Shown here: positions 10,836-21,727 of the stretch, piece after piece | Layout of the letters: the number at the start of each line of letters is the position of its first letter | Position numbering within the stretch: the first letter of the stretch is position 1 | NCBI GenBank assembly: GCA_965153455.1 | Contig: OZ234504.1 | Coordinates: forward strand, 7,626,001 to 7,690,000 | Length of the DNA: 64,000 bases | Source: Sphagnum compactum | Lineage: Eukaryota; Bryophyta; Sphagnopsida; Sphagnales | Direction of reading: 5' to 3' | Position numbers and translations under genes: made by a program | Notes under the pieces: model-generated | Databases searched by the model: none | Told to the model about the DNA's origin: nothing | The model's input: only the letters and a program-made list of their open reading frames with translations

Positions 10836-11402
10836 ATGATGCAAGTTCCCTCTCTCTTCTTCCTCAAATTCAAGCAGTTATGTTTCACTTTGCATGGAAT
10901 TTGAGCACTCAGGTTTTTACATTTGCACCATTCTGTTTTTACACTTGAATTCTTACACAGACCCCGCCTTCAGAAGAAATTGTGCTTCTGGAATCCCAGG
11001 CAGAAGAAGATGCAAAGAATGATACAAGAGCTGATGCAGCTGGCCATTTCTCGCCTCAGGTGCTTCTTTCCCTTCCCTTTCTTAAAACAAGCATAGAATC
11101 ATAGCACAATATTGCGTTGTGGTATTGCTGATCTTTCTGCAAATTCCAAAGCTCTGTCATCTTCACTCAATACAAAGATGACAATCTGAATGCAGCTTTA
11201 TGAGAATTGATTGTTGACGTGTTTTTCTGGGTTTGTTGTTTGTAGGACACAGATGCTTCAAGTGGAGAAAGTAGTTGAAGTCTTGAAGCCTGGTCCACTT
11301 GGAATCAAAGAGCATAAGTATTCTGATGCTGAGCTACAGGCAGCTAGGACAGTCGCTGAGAAAGCTCGAGAAAACTGGTCTCGGATTTCTAAGCAGAACT
11401 AA
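10836..11402 (+). CDS. Small conserved-looking protein of unknown function (about 98 residues, three exons)
   Basis: A joined frame runs through exons 10836-10876, 10961-11059 and 11246-11402 (TAA). Introns 2 (GTGCTT...TTGTAG) and 1 (donor GTTATG, weaker; acceptor ACACAG) follow GT...AG. The predicted protein starts MMQVPSLFFLKFK and is basic in its first half (QKKLCFWNPRQKKMQRMIQE). It continues with a helical ISRLRTQMLQVEKVVEVL and ends with KPGPLGIKEHKYSDAELQ and AARTVAEKARENWSRIS. The C-terminal half has the regular, charged composition of a real gene; the first exon is the least certain part. I do not recognise the family and assign no function. It shares a telo-box-rich upstream region with TRS120, which hints at expression in growing tissue. 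Confidence 0.55.
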
Positions 11403-11827
11403 CAGCTTAGATATTATACATGTAGGGGGAAGGCAGGTTTAGAGGGGGTTATGCTGTTTGAGAGCATGTCCCCTTCCTCACTCAGCTCCCTCCTTTGAGC
11501 CCTTCTCGTATAGCTATGCTGCCAGTTTCTCTTCTGTGGCATCCACAGAAGTGAGCAGTGAACCTGGCACCCCAAGGACTTCTACCGATGATGCAGCAGT
11601 GGTGGTGGGCTCTGAGAGAAGGCAGAGCTGGTCCATCGAGGCAGCCCTGCTGATGACAAAGGAGGAACAGTTTCATTGGTTGTTTTGATCAGGATATGGA
11701 TGGGAGAGACAAATTGATGATTTTAGGCATTAGTCTTCAGAGATTCACTACTTGCCATTGCTCATTGTAGTCATAATCTCATGCCAATTTGGGTTTAGTT
11801 CCAGGATTGCTGTGGCATCATCATTCT
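11403..11827. other. Probable 3' UTR of the small gene and spacer
   Basis: A short open frame (11458-11688) without a convincing start is present but has no recognisable domain. The remainder is stop-rich. Confidence 0.4.
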
Positions 11828-12043
11828 GATCTTCAACATGTCAACGCAGCCCCCAGTGAGATTGTTGAAGTGTCATTCGGATTCTCGGTGAGCCATCATG
11901 ATCTCCATTCCATGAATGAAGAGAGACAAATCTTCTTGATGTTCAACATGTCAATGCTGCCTGTGAGATTGTAGAAGTGTCATTGGATTCTTGGCGAGCC
12001 ATCACAATCCCTATTCCATGAATGAAGAGAGATAAATCTTCTT
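11828..12043. repeat. Imperfect tandem duplication, ~108-bp unit, two copies
   Basis: Copies at 11828-11937 and 11938-12043 share the ordered motifs TTCAACATGTCAA, GAGATTGT, GAAGTGTCATT, GCGAGCCATCA or GTGAGCCATCA, and CCATGAATGAAGAGAGA. A few small indels separate them. No protein-coding pattern is conserved between the copies. Confidence 0.75.
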
Positions 12044-12049
12044 GATCTT

Positions 12050-14114
12050 GTGGTCTTATTTCCTTCTTTCCTGTTAGTGAGAAGGACTCCAGAGCCTTGA
12101 AAGTCAGCAGTGTGAATCAATGGCCACCAGCACACTATGAGGGTTGGAAGCTGGGTGTACAAGAAACATTTTTTCCATTGGGTTCCAATTCCTTGGCTAA
12201 CCACGATGGATAGTTCATTATTATGTACCTACTAACAACCCATTAGCCCTCACTTAAGAAGGTACTAATCATTTGCACTAGTGTAGCCTGTGCCATTGGC
12301 CCGAGCGTAAACAAATTCTTCATTTTTCACATTTTCAAAATCGAAAATTTCCAAATTCAGCAATGTGAAGTCCACATTGAGGGCTTAACTGATTTGTCCT
12401 TCCAAACCCAATTTTTGCAATTTGTTTGATGTTCCAGCAACTAAATCCACTCAAAAATCAATATCTTCCACACCTTAGCTCTGAAGATTGTGAAATAAAC
12501 TCTATTGAATCTGACTTGTTGAGAGCTTTCCAACAACACCAAGAACTCCCCAAATTTCAATGCAGTTTTCAGTTTTGAATTTATTTAGTTTTCGTTGAGA
12601 AAACAGTTCAACAATCAATAGCTTCCACTCTGCAGCTCCAAACAGTCTCAAACCAAGTCAGTGCACCCCTACTCATTGAGAAATCTCCATTCTCATGATG
12701 AAGAAAAAACCCACTTCTGCTTCTTGTTCAATTCTTATTCGGACAATATCACACTGTAACTGCCACCAAAGCATAATTCCACTCTGAAATTGCAGTTTCA
12801 GCTACCTTGCACATCATGCTTAATATTTGAGTGGGCAGTGCCTTCCTCTTCCCGGACCAAAAGAATAAAGTATGTTGATCTTGGAGCATACGCTCTCCAT
12901 AGCTTTCATCCCCTATACAATTTGAACAGCACAGCATACAACATAGAGAGATAATAAATTCACGAACCCAAAGGTCATGGGAAAGGACCAATGCCTCTCC
13001 TAGCTCCGGAGAGAACTCCCAGGAAGTCATTCATGGTCATCTTCCACAGGATGTGAAAAGCTTGTAAAACTCCATATTTATACAATTGTCACTCTTAATT
13101 TGATGTAAAACTTTGTACCTCAATTCAATTTCCAATCTTGAGGAGTGTGTGTACATTGTAATGTCTATATGAAACTTAACCTTGTTTTCATGAGGTCCTT
13201 AAATTTGGGAAATAAAGTGCCAAAATTGAAAGTGCAAACCTTATAACTACAGAAGCAAAAGAACCTACCAAAACATTTGAAGTGTTAAAATTTGAATGCA
13301 ATAAGGTGCCCTCCAACTACACTACAAAAAATTTGATGGGGTCTTTATGTGTAGGGTAAGGTTTAAGGACAAGGGCATTACCATACCAAAGACCTTTTGT
13401 GAGGCCATAGTATACACATTAGCTGACTACTTGTTTAGTGACAAGACTGAAGCTATTTGGTAGGTCCTTGGTAGTGGGCTTTAGAGAAGAGTAATTCATG
13501 TAGTCACCAACAAAAATGTTTTTTATTTTCCCACTTGGGCTCCATGCTACTATGCATTCTTACTAGTGACAATCAATTGATGAAAAAAATGAATTGATTT
13601 TTTGTGAAAATGAAGTTTAATTTGAATGAAAATATTGAATGACAATGCATGCAACTTGAATTTGTATTTCAATTGAATTGAATTCAACAATTGAATTAAA
13701 ATTCAATTGAAAAATATGAGATGGGCAAATTGGTCCCAACAACCAGCAACAGATCATAATTCCTAAATGAATTATTTTGTCAATACAAGCCATATGTGCA
13801 AAATTAAGTTATGTTATCTTTTCGATGTTGTCTACATAGGATAATTGGCTATAAATTGTTATGGTGCTTAAACCATCTCAATGTTAATAATGTCAAATAA
13901 AAAATTCTTATTATTTTAGTGTTAGGACAAAAAGGTTTTTTATTTTGATTATTTTGGACATATTAAAAAATAAAATGAAAACACAATTCTCTTTTTGGAC
14001 ATGCCCAATTTATCCATTCATTGATTTAAACCCAAATCAATGAAAACACAAAAAGTTTAGATAAAGTTGAAGACTCTAAACGATAAAAATATGGTTATTA
14101 AATTAACATGCAAA
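12050..14114. other. AT-rich intergenic stretch, no gene supported
   Basis: About 2 kb with many stops on both strands. A minus-strand open frame (12749-13030) lacks any recognisable domain. Homology to old transposon sequence is possible but cannot be shown by eye. Confidence 0.5.
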
Positions 14115-14370
14115 AATTTAAGAATGAAAATTATGTGAATTTCATTCATTTACAAATTCATATGTTTCGCAGATAGATATTGTGTATTGAAAACATGTGT
14201 AACACATGAATATGTAAAATAATACAAAGTTCATTCATTCTTAAGCTAATAGTTTTTTTATCATTATAATTATTCATGTGTCAAATGTATTTTCAATACA
14301 CAATAATCCATATACAAAATATACAAATTTAAAAATGAATTAACTTCACACGATTTTCATTTTTTAAATT
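14115..14370. repeat. Long inverted repeat (two ~97-bp arms, 60-bp spacer)
   Basis: The left arm 14115-14211 and right arm 14272-14370 are reverse complements at roughly three quarters of positions, including exact runs such as ATTGTGTATTGAAAA and ACACATGAAT. The whole is AT-rich and could fold as one long hairpin. It may be a MITE remnant or foldback element. Confidence 0.7.
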
Positions 14371-14592
14371 GGTCGTTGAATATTAAATTTGTGAGATAAT
14401 TGTAAAAATATGGCCTAATTAACGGTAGTAGTCTAATTCCATTTGAATTCAAAAGGTTCAATATGCTCAGGTGGGAATAATCTTGAGATGGGTGACCTCA
14501 CAAAGATAACAATCGATGCAAAGACACATTTTGCATCTTGCTTAACATATAACATTAGTCCTACTACAAAGCAACATTAGTGCCAAATGGAA

Positions 14593-14607
14593 CCCCCCCC
14601 CCCCCCC
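14593..14607. repeat. Homopolymer C tract followed by CA-rich simple sequence
   Basis: Fifteen consecutive C residues precede a short (CA)n stretch at 14612-14630. Such tracts are prone to length errors in assemblies. Confidence 0.9.
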
Positions 14608-14906
14608 GCCCCACACACACACAGACACACCCCAATCAAGTCTTCCAAGGAGTACCTAACTCTCTAACTTCACATTCTTGTGAAGTTGATGCTCACTAGA
14701 AAGAAGCTTTTGAGAAGCAGCAGTAATTAGAAAGTCTGAAGCTTTGGCAGCCATCTCCAAAAGCAATTCTAGAAAGCTCTACTTCCTAACAGCACACTTA
14801 CCTGCCAAAGCCAAACCAAGTATAAGAAAAGAAGAAGCAGAAGAAGAAGAAGAAGAAGAAGAAGAATTTTCTAAAGAAGAAATGGGGGTTTTGAATGACC
14901 TAAATA

Positions 14907-14916
14907 AAACCCTAAA
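14907..14916. promoter_or_regulatory. Telo-box (AAACCCTAAA) upstream of PRMT5
   Basis: The motif lies about 210 bases before the PRMT5 start codon. Two purine (GAA)n tracts flank it, at 14830-14866 and 15076-15100, and probably sit in the promoter or 5' UTR. Confidence 0.5.
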
Positions 14917-15123
14917 TAAACGAACGTTTTGAGGTTTGAGGTTTTTTAACGACAAAACCCCGCAGTCCAAAAGCTAGCTCGCTCGCAACGGAAGACGAGC
15001 GAGCGACAAGAGTGCGAGAGAGAGGCGGGAGGAGAGAGGAGAAGAGAAGAGGAGGCGGCGGTGGTGGGGAAGAATTAGAAGAAGAAGAAGAAGAAGAAGA
15101 AGGGGAGGAGGGGGGTGGTGGAG

Positions 15124-17139
15124 ATGCCGCTGGGGCAAAGAGCAGGAGATAATAGTGAGGCACGTTATTGTGGAGCAGAGGTAGGGTGGAGCGATGATAT
15201 ACAGAACGCGTTGGCGTTTGCTTTGGCTGGGGCGTTCGACTTCATTGTCGCGCCGCTGACAAACCCTGAGTACAGACCAAGTAGAGGAGGAGGAGGAGGA
15301 GGAGGTAAGGAAGGAGGTGGAGCGCCGCCTCCTCCTTTTGCTGGGTCTGATTTGGTTCTCAGTCCATCGCAGTGGAGTAGTCATGTAGTCGGGAAGATGA
15401 GTGCGTGGATGGATTTGGACTCCACTCAAGCCGTGGCACGGAAAGACGCGGAGACGACTTTGAAACAAGAGGTGAGCTGGGCGACTCATCTCTCTTTGCA
15501 AGCGTGTTTGTTGCCTACTCCACGGCCGCTGGATTGTGCGAATTACGCGCGCTGCGTCAACCAGTTGTTGCAAGGATTGAGTACCTTGCAGCTCTGGTTG
15601 CGGATTCCGTTGGTGTCGCCGGAGTTGCAGGAGGTGGAGGGTACGGCGGACGAGGAGGTGGTGTTTCTGAAGAGGGATGCCGTTTCCGGTCGTCCACTTC
15701 ACGATTCCTGGGAATGGTGGAACACGTTCCGGACGCTCTGTGAACATCACGGTCAGCTTTCTGTTGCTTTAGATATTACTGCTTCTCTTCCTTCTCCCAG
15801 TTCCTTGAAGCGCTGGATGGGGGAGCCTCTGAGAGCAGCCATCGTTCACACAAGTGCTTTTCTCACCAACAAACGAGGTTACCCTTGTCTTTCTAAGAGA
15901 CATCAGAATTTCATCACTACTCTATTCAACCACTCGGTACAGATCATAGTTTCAGGAGAGGCTTTTCACCATGTGGAGGGACTGGATCCCACCACGGCTT
16001 CCAGTGAAAGCAGTGCAAATGGCTCTGAAGATGGTAACAATTTCCCTAAACATCCGTTGCGGCCTTACCTAGAATACATTGCACATCTTTACCGCCGTAT
16101 GGAGCCTCCCACAGAGCAGGAGCGGTTTGAGATTGGATACCGTGACTTCCTGCAAGCACCATTGCAGCCTTTGATGGACAATCTGGAGGCACAGACATAT
16201 GAGACCTTTGAAAAGGACTCAGCCAAGTACACTCAATATCAAAGAGCTGTGAAAGCTGCTCTATTGGACCGGGTGGATGACATATCCACGACCATTGTGC
16301 TCATGGTGGTAGGTGCTGGTCGTGGCCCGCTAGTTCGAGCTTCTCTTCAAGCTGCCGACCAAGCTGGGCGACAGTTGCGAGTGTATGCAGTGGAGAAAAA
16401 CCCTAATGCCGTTGTCACACTGCACAGCTTGATCAAACTGGAGGGCTGGGAGGAGGTAGTGACTGTTGTTTCGTGTGACATGCGAGAATGGAATGCTCCA
16501 GAGCAAGCTGACATCTTAGTTAGTGAGCTTCTGGGTTCGTTTGGTGATAATGAGCTTTCACCAGAATGCTTGGATGGTGCACAACGGTTCTTGAAAAAAG
16601 ACGGTATTTCTATTCCATCCTCTTACACCAGCTTTCTGGGCCCCATCACGGCCTCCAAGTTGCACAATGATGTGAAGTCTTACAATGATTTGGCACATTT
16701 TGAAACTGCATATGTGGTGAAACTGCACAGTGTTGCAAGGTTAGCACCACCACAACCAGTGTTTACATTTGAGCATCCTAACAATTTTGCTGGCGGCAGC
16801 AAGGTGGACAATAAGCGCTACAAGAAACTCTTGTTTGATCTGCCTTCGGATACAGGCAGTGCACTGGTGCATGGATTCGGAGGGTACTTCGATGCTGTGC
16901 TCTATAAAGACATCCATCTTGGCATTGAGCCATCAACTGCTACACCCAATATGTTTAGCTGGTTTGCCATTTTTTTCCCTCTTCGCAAACCTGTGTATGT
17001 TCCTGCAGGAGTCCCAATTGAGCTTTGCTTCTGGCGTTGTGTTGGGCCTAGCAAGGTTTGGTATGAATGGGCTGTAACTGCACCATCTGTGTCACCCATA
17101 CATAATGCCAATGGACGATCTTATTGGGTGGGTTTGTGA
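15124..17139 (+). CDS. PRMT5: Type II protein arginine methyltransferase PRMT5, intronless
   Basis: PRMT5 transfers methyl groups from S-adenosylmethionine to arginines, making symmetric dimethylarginine on histones, Sm proteins and other RNA-binding proteins; in plants it affects splicing and flowering. The single frame encodes 671 residues when started at the second in-frame ATG (15124, MPLGQRAG). I prefer it to 15115 because plant homologues begin MPLG. The N-terminal TIM-barrel half includes [18 protein letters not shown] and a [14 protein letters not shown] segment. The SAM-binding motif GAGRG is at residues 397-401 and the catalytic double-E loop [11 protein letters not shown] at 467-477 (E468, E477). 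The C-terminus ends [11 protein letters not shown], the usual plant ending. A Gly- and Pro-rich insertion sits near residues 55-73. Arabidopsis PRMT5 is about 640 residues and its gene has many introns, so an intact intron-free copy suggests a retrogene. Confidence 0.95.
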   Translation: MPLGQRAGDNSEARYCGAEVGWSDDIQNALAFALAGAFDFIVAPLTNPEYRPSRGGGGGGGKEGGGAPPPPFAGSDLVLSPSQWSSHVVGKMSAWMDLDSTQAVARKDAETTLKQEVSWATHLSLQACLLPTPRPLDCANYARCVNQLLQGLSTLQLWLRIPLVSPELQEVEGTADEEVVFLKRDAVSGRPLHDSWEWWNTFRTLCEHHGQLSVALDITASLPSPSSLKRWMGEPLRAAIVHTSAFLTNKRGYPCLSKRHQNFITTLFNHSVQIIVSGEAFHHVEGLDPTTASSESSANGSEDGNNFPKHPLRPYLEYIAHLYRRMEPPTEQERFEIGYRDFLQAPLQPLMDNLEAQTYETFEKDSAKYTQYQRAVKAALLDRVDDISTTIVLMVVGAGRGPLVRASLQAADQAGRQLRVYAVEKNPNAVVTLHSLIKLEGWEEVVTVVSCDMREWNAPEQADILVSELLGSFGDNELSPECLDGAQRFLKKDGISIPSSYTSFLGPITASKLHNDVKSYNDLAHFETAYVVKLHSVARLAPPQPVFTFEHPNNFAGGSKVDNKRYKKLLFDLPSDTGSALVHGFGGYFDAVLYKDIHLGIEPSTATPNMFSWFAIFFPLRKPVYVPAGVPIELCFWRCVGPSKVWYEWAVTAPSVSPIHNANGRSYWVGL

Positions 17140-18390
17140 GATGATTGTGAAAAGCTCTGATAGTCTGCTTCCAAAACAGAGGGACTAGGTAGTCTCAAAA
17201 ACATCAGTGCAACTGTTAATTGCAATTGGCAACATCTATTCTTGAAAGAGCCACTATCAATGAGAGCAGGTTGTCCAATCTTGTGGTTCGGTAGCATCCT
17301 CAGCCTATATTTCAATACAGCAGGTCCATTGTTGGCTTTGTTGTTGCAAAGATTTCTGCAATGTGCCGATGATGTTGAAGAGTTTAGATTTTCTAGGTTC
17401 TAAGGTTCAGGTCTTACATCTAGGGGTAAGTTAACAGGGGTGAGGCTGTAGGGAGGATTTTAGGGTGGGCATCTTTTACTCACTGGGCTCCTGGCAGTCA
17501 CTGGGTTTTGGGGGCTGTGCTTGCAAGTTGTGATTAGGTACCTACCTTCCCAGCTTGCAGAGAGTAAACAAAGGGAAGAATACAAAAGGATGAATGCTTC
17601 CTTCTTCAAATCTGTCTGGCTTGAAGATAGTAGACAAAGAGAAGTTCAGAAGCTTTTCTTTGATTGTATACACTCCAAAAAATGCCTGCTCAATTGCAAT
17701 TTCTTCACCATAATTCACAGCATTCAGTGAACAGGCAATCACTTCAACCGGCCATATTGGGCACTGCACATTATTGCTTGGTGAATGCCTCATTCAAAAG
17801 AGGCACTTTCTCTGATCACACAACCCAACAGGTAATCAAAGAAAGAAAGTTGACTTTCTTAAGCGTAGACAAGAAACACAGCAAAGCACAAGTTGTACAA
17901 ATTCCACAAATTCCACCAAAGTAGGTAATCAGGGGAAACTGTTGAGATTCCTTCCAATGGTTCCAAAACATCCACATGACTCATCACAGAAAATAATACA
18001 AGCAAGAAGGCTGCTGGCAGCAGATTCAAACCTCTTCCTTATAAAGAGTGGCTCAATCACCTTCAAAAAGACAATGATTTCATCAAAAACCCAGTTATGC
18101 AGAAGAATCACATAATAAGTACAACAACAATATTACAAAATGGGTTTGAAAGACCCAACTTACTAGATTTTGCTTATACCATCTGGATGGTATGGTGTAA
18201 TACAGTAGCCTACAGTGCGTGTGAAGTGCACATTCGTGCAAAATCTGCAGACTGGAGTGAAAAAAATGGAGACAAATGAGCTCTGGTAGATATGATTGCA
18301 ATAGGAAAACAAGCATATGAGAAAAATGAGCTCTGGGAGATTATGATCACAACAGGAGAACAATCATCATCACTGAACCATAATAAAACC
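17140..18390. other. Convergent 3' region between PRMT5 (+) and VIT (-)
   Basis: It contains 3' UTR sequence of both genes. A degenerate direct repeat (18273-18310 and 18328-18365) shares ATGAGCTCTGG(T/G)AGAT and A(A/C)A(A/G)GA(A/G)AACAA. No gene is supported. Confidence 0.5.
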
Positions 18391-19746
18391 TCACTCATCA
18401 ATACCGAACACATCATTCAAAATATAGCTGATGGCATATGCAGCAGCAGCAGCAATTCCTCCATTGAACACCACAACTGCGGCTGAATTGAGATATTTCT
18501 GTCCTGAGACACCGGCTTTCGCAACACCAAGAAGGATGAGTGCCAACAAAGTCACCAAACAAGCTCCAGCGAATTTGTAATCCTTGTTGATTGTAAATGG
18601 GCTGAGCACCAAGTAGGACAAGAGGGGGAGTGAACCAAAACAAAGGAAAGAAATGAATGTGACCAGCCCATTCTTCAAAGGACTGTCTTCAGGATCTGGT
18701 GGAAGTAGTCCTTGTTCCATTGTCAGCTTTTGATCCGCAAGGATGTCCTTGTATTTTGAGATGATCTCCACCACCTTCAGATTTTGCCATAATAAAGAAA
18801 GAACACAACCAAAAATTCAATACTGTCAAAGGTCACATTCCAATTCCAGTACCCAAGAAGAAGAAGAAGAAGAAGAAGAAGAAGCTCTTGTCACTGTGTT
18901 GGATGATACATTGACAAGAAGCTCAAGAAGATTGCTCAAGGAGATTGCTCAAGAAGGACCTCAAGAAAGATGTTCAAGAAAGAGCTCAAGAAGAACAAGG
19001 ATTTCTAAGATGCTTCAGAAAATGGGTGCGTGTTTGTGTTTTGGAGAAAACTTACTTTGTCTGCATCTTGCTTCTCCATTCCCCTGTCTTCATATGCTGA
19101 TACCAAGTCCAGCATCTCTTTATGAAGTTCATGCTCCATCTGCCAATCTGCCACCTGTTGCTCGTTTGCTGCAAAATCTCTCTCCGCCGTGCTGGACAAG
19201 AAATCCCCGTAGCCCATGGAGATCCCATCCGCAATCAAATTCGCAAAACCCAGCACTAACACCGCACCTGCAACACACACTCCCACCACGACACTCCCCT
19301 CCCTTCAAATCGAAATTCCACGCCCAAATCAAAGCAAACAAGCAAACCAAAACATTTTCAAAATCCTCTTCCGGAGAGAGAGACACACACACACACACAT
19401 ACACAGCGAGACTCGCGCGAGCACACCCACCAGCAGGAAGATCACCGCCTGACACAGAGGCAACAAGAGCGAAGCTAGTCACAATTGCATCCAAGCCGCC
19501 GTAAACGATGCTCTTCACGTATTCTCCGCTCCATCCCGTGCTAGGTGGCTTCTCCTCCTCGACCGCTCTACTGCGTCCCCGTCTCCCCTGAACCTGCTGC
19601 TGCTGCGCACCCGGTGCTGCTTCCTCGTCGACTTGTTGTCCATCCAGCAACGGCTCCGTTGCTGCTGCTGCTGCTGCTACATTGCTACGTCGCGTGGACA
19701 AAGACGATCTGCGAAACTTGCCGCCTTCATGCCTGAAGCTCGTCAT
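18391..19746 (-). CDS. VIT/CCC1-family vacuolar iron (Fe2+/Mn2+) transporter
   Basis: Members move Fe2+ or Mn2+ out of the cytosol into the vacuole in exchange for protons. Three exons on the minus strand, 19746-19431, 19267-19056 and 18774-18391, join in frame to 303 residues. The first (G|GT) and second (AAA|GTG) junctions keep the reading frame across GT...AG introns. The N-terminus is low-complexity (a run of Ala, then Gln-rich). TM1 follows YVKSIVYGGLDAIVTSFALV and TM2 is VLVLGFANLIADGISMGYGD. Both hold the Gly/Asp residues typical of the family. A Glu/Met/His-rich cytoplasmic loop (MEHELHKEMLDLV, then IISKYKDILADQKLTMEQG) corresponds to the metal-binding domain. Three more hydrophobic helices follow. 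The SPLKNGLVTFISFLCFG segment resembles protist and seed-free-plant VITs more than nodulin-like VTLs (from memory). Specificity for iron over manganese is not decidable. Confidence 0.85.
18859..18885. repeat. (GAA)n microsatellite in VIT intron 2
   Basis: About nine GAA triplets, followed by a GA-rich region with repeated CTCAAGAAG motifs (to about 18995). All lies within the intron between exons 2 and 3 of the minus-strand VIT gene. Confidence 0.85.
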
Positions 19747-20137
19747 GACTCAAAACCAATTCCACCGACTTCAATTCCACCGGAGGATTTGTCGAACTCC
19801 CGAATGCCTCCTCCTCCCCGTCTGCGAAATGGGTTCTCGGAATTCCGCAAAATTGCAGACGTCAAACAGCATTTGCTGCGATGGGCAGTTGCGGGATCTT
19901 TTGGCGGGCACAGAAAGGGCGTAGTGGGTTTATTCGACAAGCGTTTGACAACGGGGAAGAAAGCTAGAATTTTGTGCACATGGACCACCAAACTGCTTGC
20001 CACTCGTCACTGGAGTTTCCGGTTTTCCGGCTTTCGCTTTTCTCCATCGCGGTTTTGTATGGAACTCGATTCCTCCCATGCACAAGACTCTCTGCAATAG
20101 TATGGAACAAACAATTCCATACTATCCTAAACCCAAA

Positions 20138-20440
20138 CAGTTCCCATCAAATTTCTCTTGGTCCCATCGATAATCCATCAAAATCCTTTTGTTCTCACAA
20201 TGTTCTCAAACAGTTCCCATCAAATTCCTCTTGTCCCATCTAATAACCCATCAAAATCCTTGTGTTCTCATCAAGTTTTCAAACAGTTCTCATCAAATTC
20301 CTCTGTTCCTATCAATAACCCATCAAAATCCTTTTGTTCCTATCAATAACCCATCAAAAAACCTTTTGTTCTCATCAAGTTCTCATCAAATTCATTTTGT
20401 TCCCATCAAGTTCCCATCGACTTTCTTTTGTTCCCAACCC
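20138..20440. repeat. Minisatellite, ~73-bp unit, two full and several partial copies
   Basis: Units at 20138-20210 and 20211-20283 begin CAGTTCCCATCAAATT and contain CCATCAAAATCCTT(T/G)TGTTCTCA. A third, degraded block runs to about 20440 and is itself made of shorter CCCATCAA/TTTTGTTC sub-repeats. It lies upstream of the VIT gene (minus strand). Confidence 0.75.
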
Positions 20441-20495
20441 AACCCTACATAAACCCACACAAAGTTCTAAACTTTGGCATTAAATTATTTTTTTT

Positions 20496-20992
20496 GGCAA
20501 CTTGGAAACTTGGTTCTTGAGATAGTTCCAGGGTGAAAAAGACAAAAAAAAAGAAAGTAATTAAACAAAAAAATAAAATTTGAGAAACTCGGTGCATGCA
20601 TGTTCGGTGTGCAATGAGAAAAATGGCTATAGAGGATGGGCACAGTGTTGTTTTTTTTTCATTTTTTGGGTATAGAAAATTTGGCGAAATTTGACTCCAA
20701 AATAGCAAAATTAGTCGAATTTACATTTGAAAAACAAGACTTTCCAAATGCTTATCAATTTATTTGTTGAAAAATGGCGAAATTTCGCCAGGGAAAAAAA
20801 CACACTGGATAGCCGCCTCAAGAACTAGGCAGGTGAGCACAGGTGAGCACGAAAGTGAACTGTGAGACTCGTGAGACGCTCGGGCAGAGTGCTGAAAGGA
20901 GCGTCGCATTCTCTGGGCAGGGCGGAAGGGGGAGCTACAGTGCCAGACATCTGTCTGCCGGGTGCGGCCGAGCAGAAAGTTGGGATTTTCTT
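20496..20992 (-). repeat. Direct repeat copy 1 flanking the Myb-like ORF (downstream side)
   Basis: It shares with 21728-22022, in the same order and orientation, ACTTGGAAACT(T/C)GG, CTTGAGA..GTTCCA.GGTGA, GAGAAA..TGGCTAT, CAGGTGAGCAC, CTCGGGCAGAGTGCT, GGGGAGCTACAGTG and CTGCCGGGTGCGGCCGA. Copy 1 has an extra ~190 bp (about 20640-20825) missing in copy 2. In minus orientation the order is copy 2, ORF, copy 1. Confidence 0.75.
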
Positions 20993-21313
20993 GGGTCGCG
21001 CACATGATTGTGAAAACGTTGGCTTCTGCCTGCCTGCTCCTTGAAATTCGCTGGCAGAAAGGGAGGCAGGCAGACAAAATGCGCACACGCACACATTGTC
21101 TACCCACCTTTTTAGCTCCATCTAATTTTCTCTCCCTGCCCTGAAATTTTTGTGGAGGCTTCTTGCAAGCTGCTGACCTCGGTGTGGGTGGAGTCTTACT
21201 GCCTCGAGAGAAGAGTTGCCTGCAAATGGAGGAACCTGTCTATTTGGAGGAGGAGGATCATAATGTTCTTCAGTATCCTCCAAGTTGACATGCTCCTGCG
21301 CAGATCCACCCAC

Positions 21314-21721
21314 CTAATCAATTGGAACACCATTGTCCATGCCTCCAGCAGTGCCACAAGCCTTGGCAGTCTTGCCCCAAATCATTAAACATCTTTCAAA
21401 CCATGGCCATTTGCATTGACCTGCGTCGGGTTCTCCATGCTCCTGTTTCGACTGATTACATTTCTTCCGCATTTTGTGTACTTTGGACTGAACTTCAGCC
21501 CAAGTGTGCAGAGGGGTCAATGGAAATGCCTCCTCAATCTTCAATAAAATTTCTTGCCACTGCTGCTGTGTCAGGCTATTGGCAAGAAACTTCTCCTCAA
21601 ACAAATCCATCAACAATGCTGTAGAATCATTTTTCCAATCTCTCTTGGATTTGGGTGGAGCTGGAGGTGCTGTGTGAGGCACAATGAACAAGGGAAGTGA
21701 AGAGCTTGAACCCATCATCAT
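21314..21721 (-). CDS. Myb/trihelix-like DNA-binding ORF, probably element-borne or gene fragment
   Basis: A 135-residue frame starts MMMGSSSS. A proline-rich stretch leads into KRDWKNDSTALLMDLFEEKF, WQEILLKIEEAF, the helix EVQSKVHKMRKK and finally WPWFERCLMIWG. The spaced aromatics and amphipathic helices are those of the plant trihelix/Myb-SANT-like fold that binds DNA. The frame ends at TAG. Sequence beyond it remains open in the same frame (VGGSAQEHVNLED, down to about 21122), so the stop may be a lesion or mark a short missed intron. The ORF lies between two direct repeats (21728-22022 and 20496-20992). The 5' one abuts its start codon. That arrangement suggests a terminal-repeat element or a tandem duplication rather than an ordinary gene. 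Myb-like proteins also accompany PIF/Harbinger transposases, but no transposase is seen here. Confidence 0.55.
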   Translation of the reverse strand: MMMGSSSSLPLFIVPHTAPPAPPKSKRDWKNDSTALLMDLFEEKFLANSLTQQQWQEILLKIEEAFPLTPLHTWAEVQSKVHKMRKKCNQSKQEHGEPDAGQCKWPWFERCLMIWGKTAKACGTAGGMDNGVPID

Positions 21722-21727
21722 CAGGGA

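Noticed and set aside
11458-11688. Plus-strand frame after the small gene, Ser/Thr-rich
   Set aside because: No convincing start or domain; it lies in the presumed 3' UTR.
14912-15750. Minus-strand Ser/Pro-rich open frames opposite the start of PRMT5
   Set aside because: They are shadows of purine-rich 5' UTR repeats and of the real PRMT5 frame; no homology.
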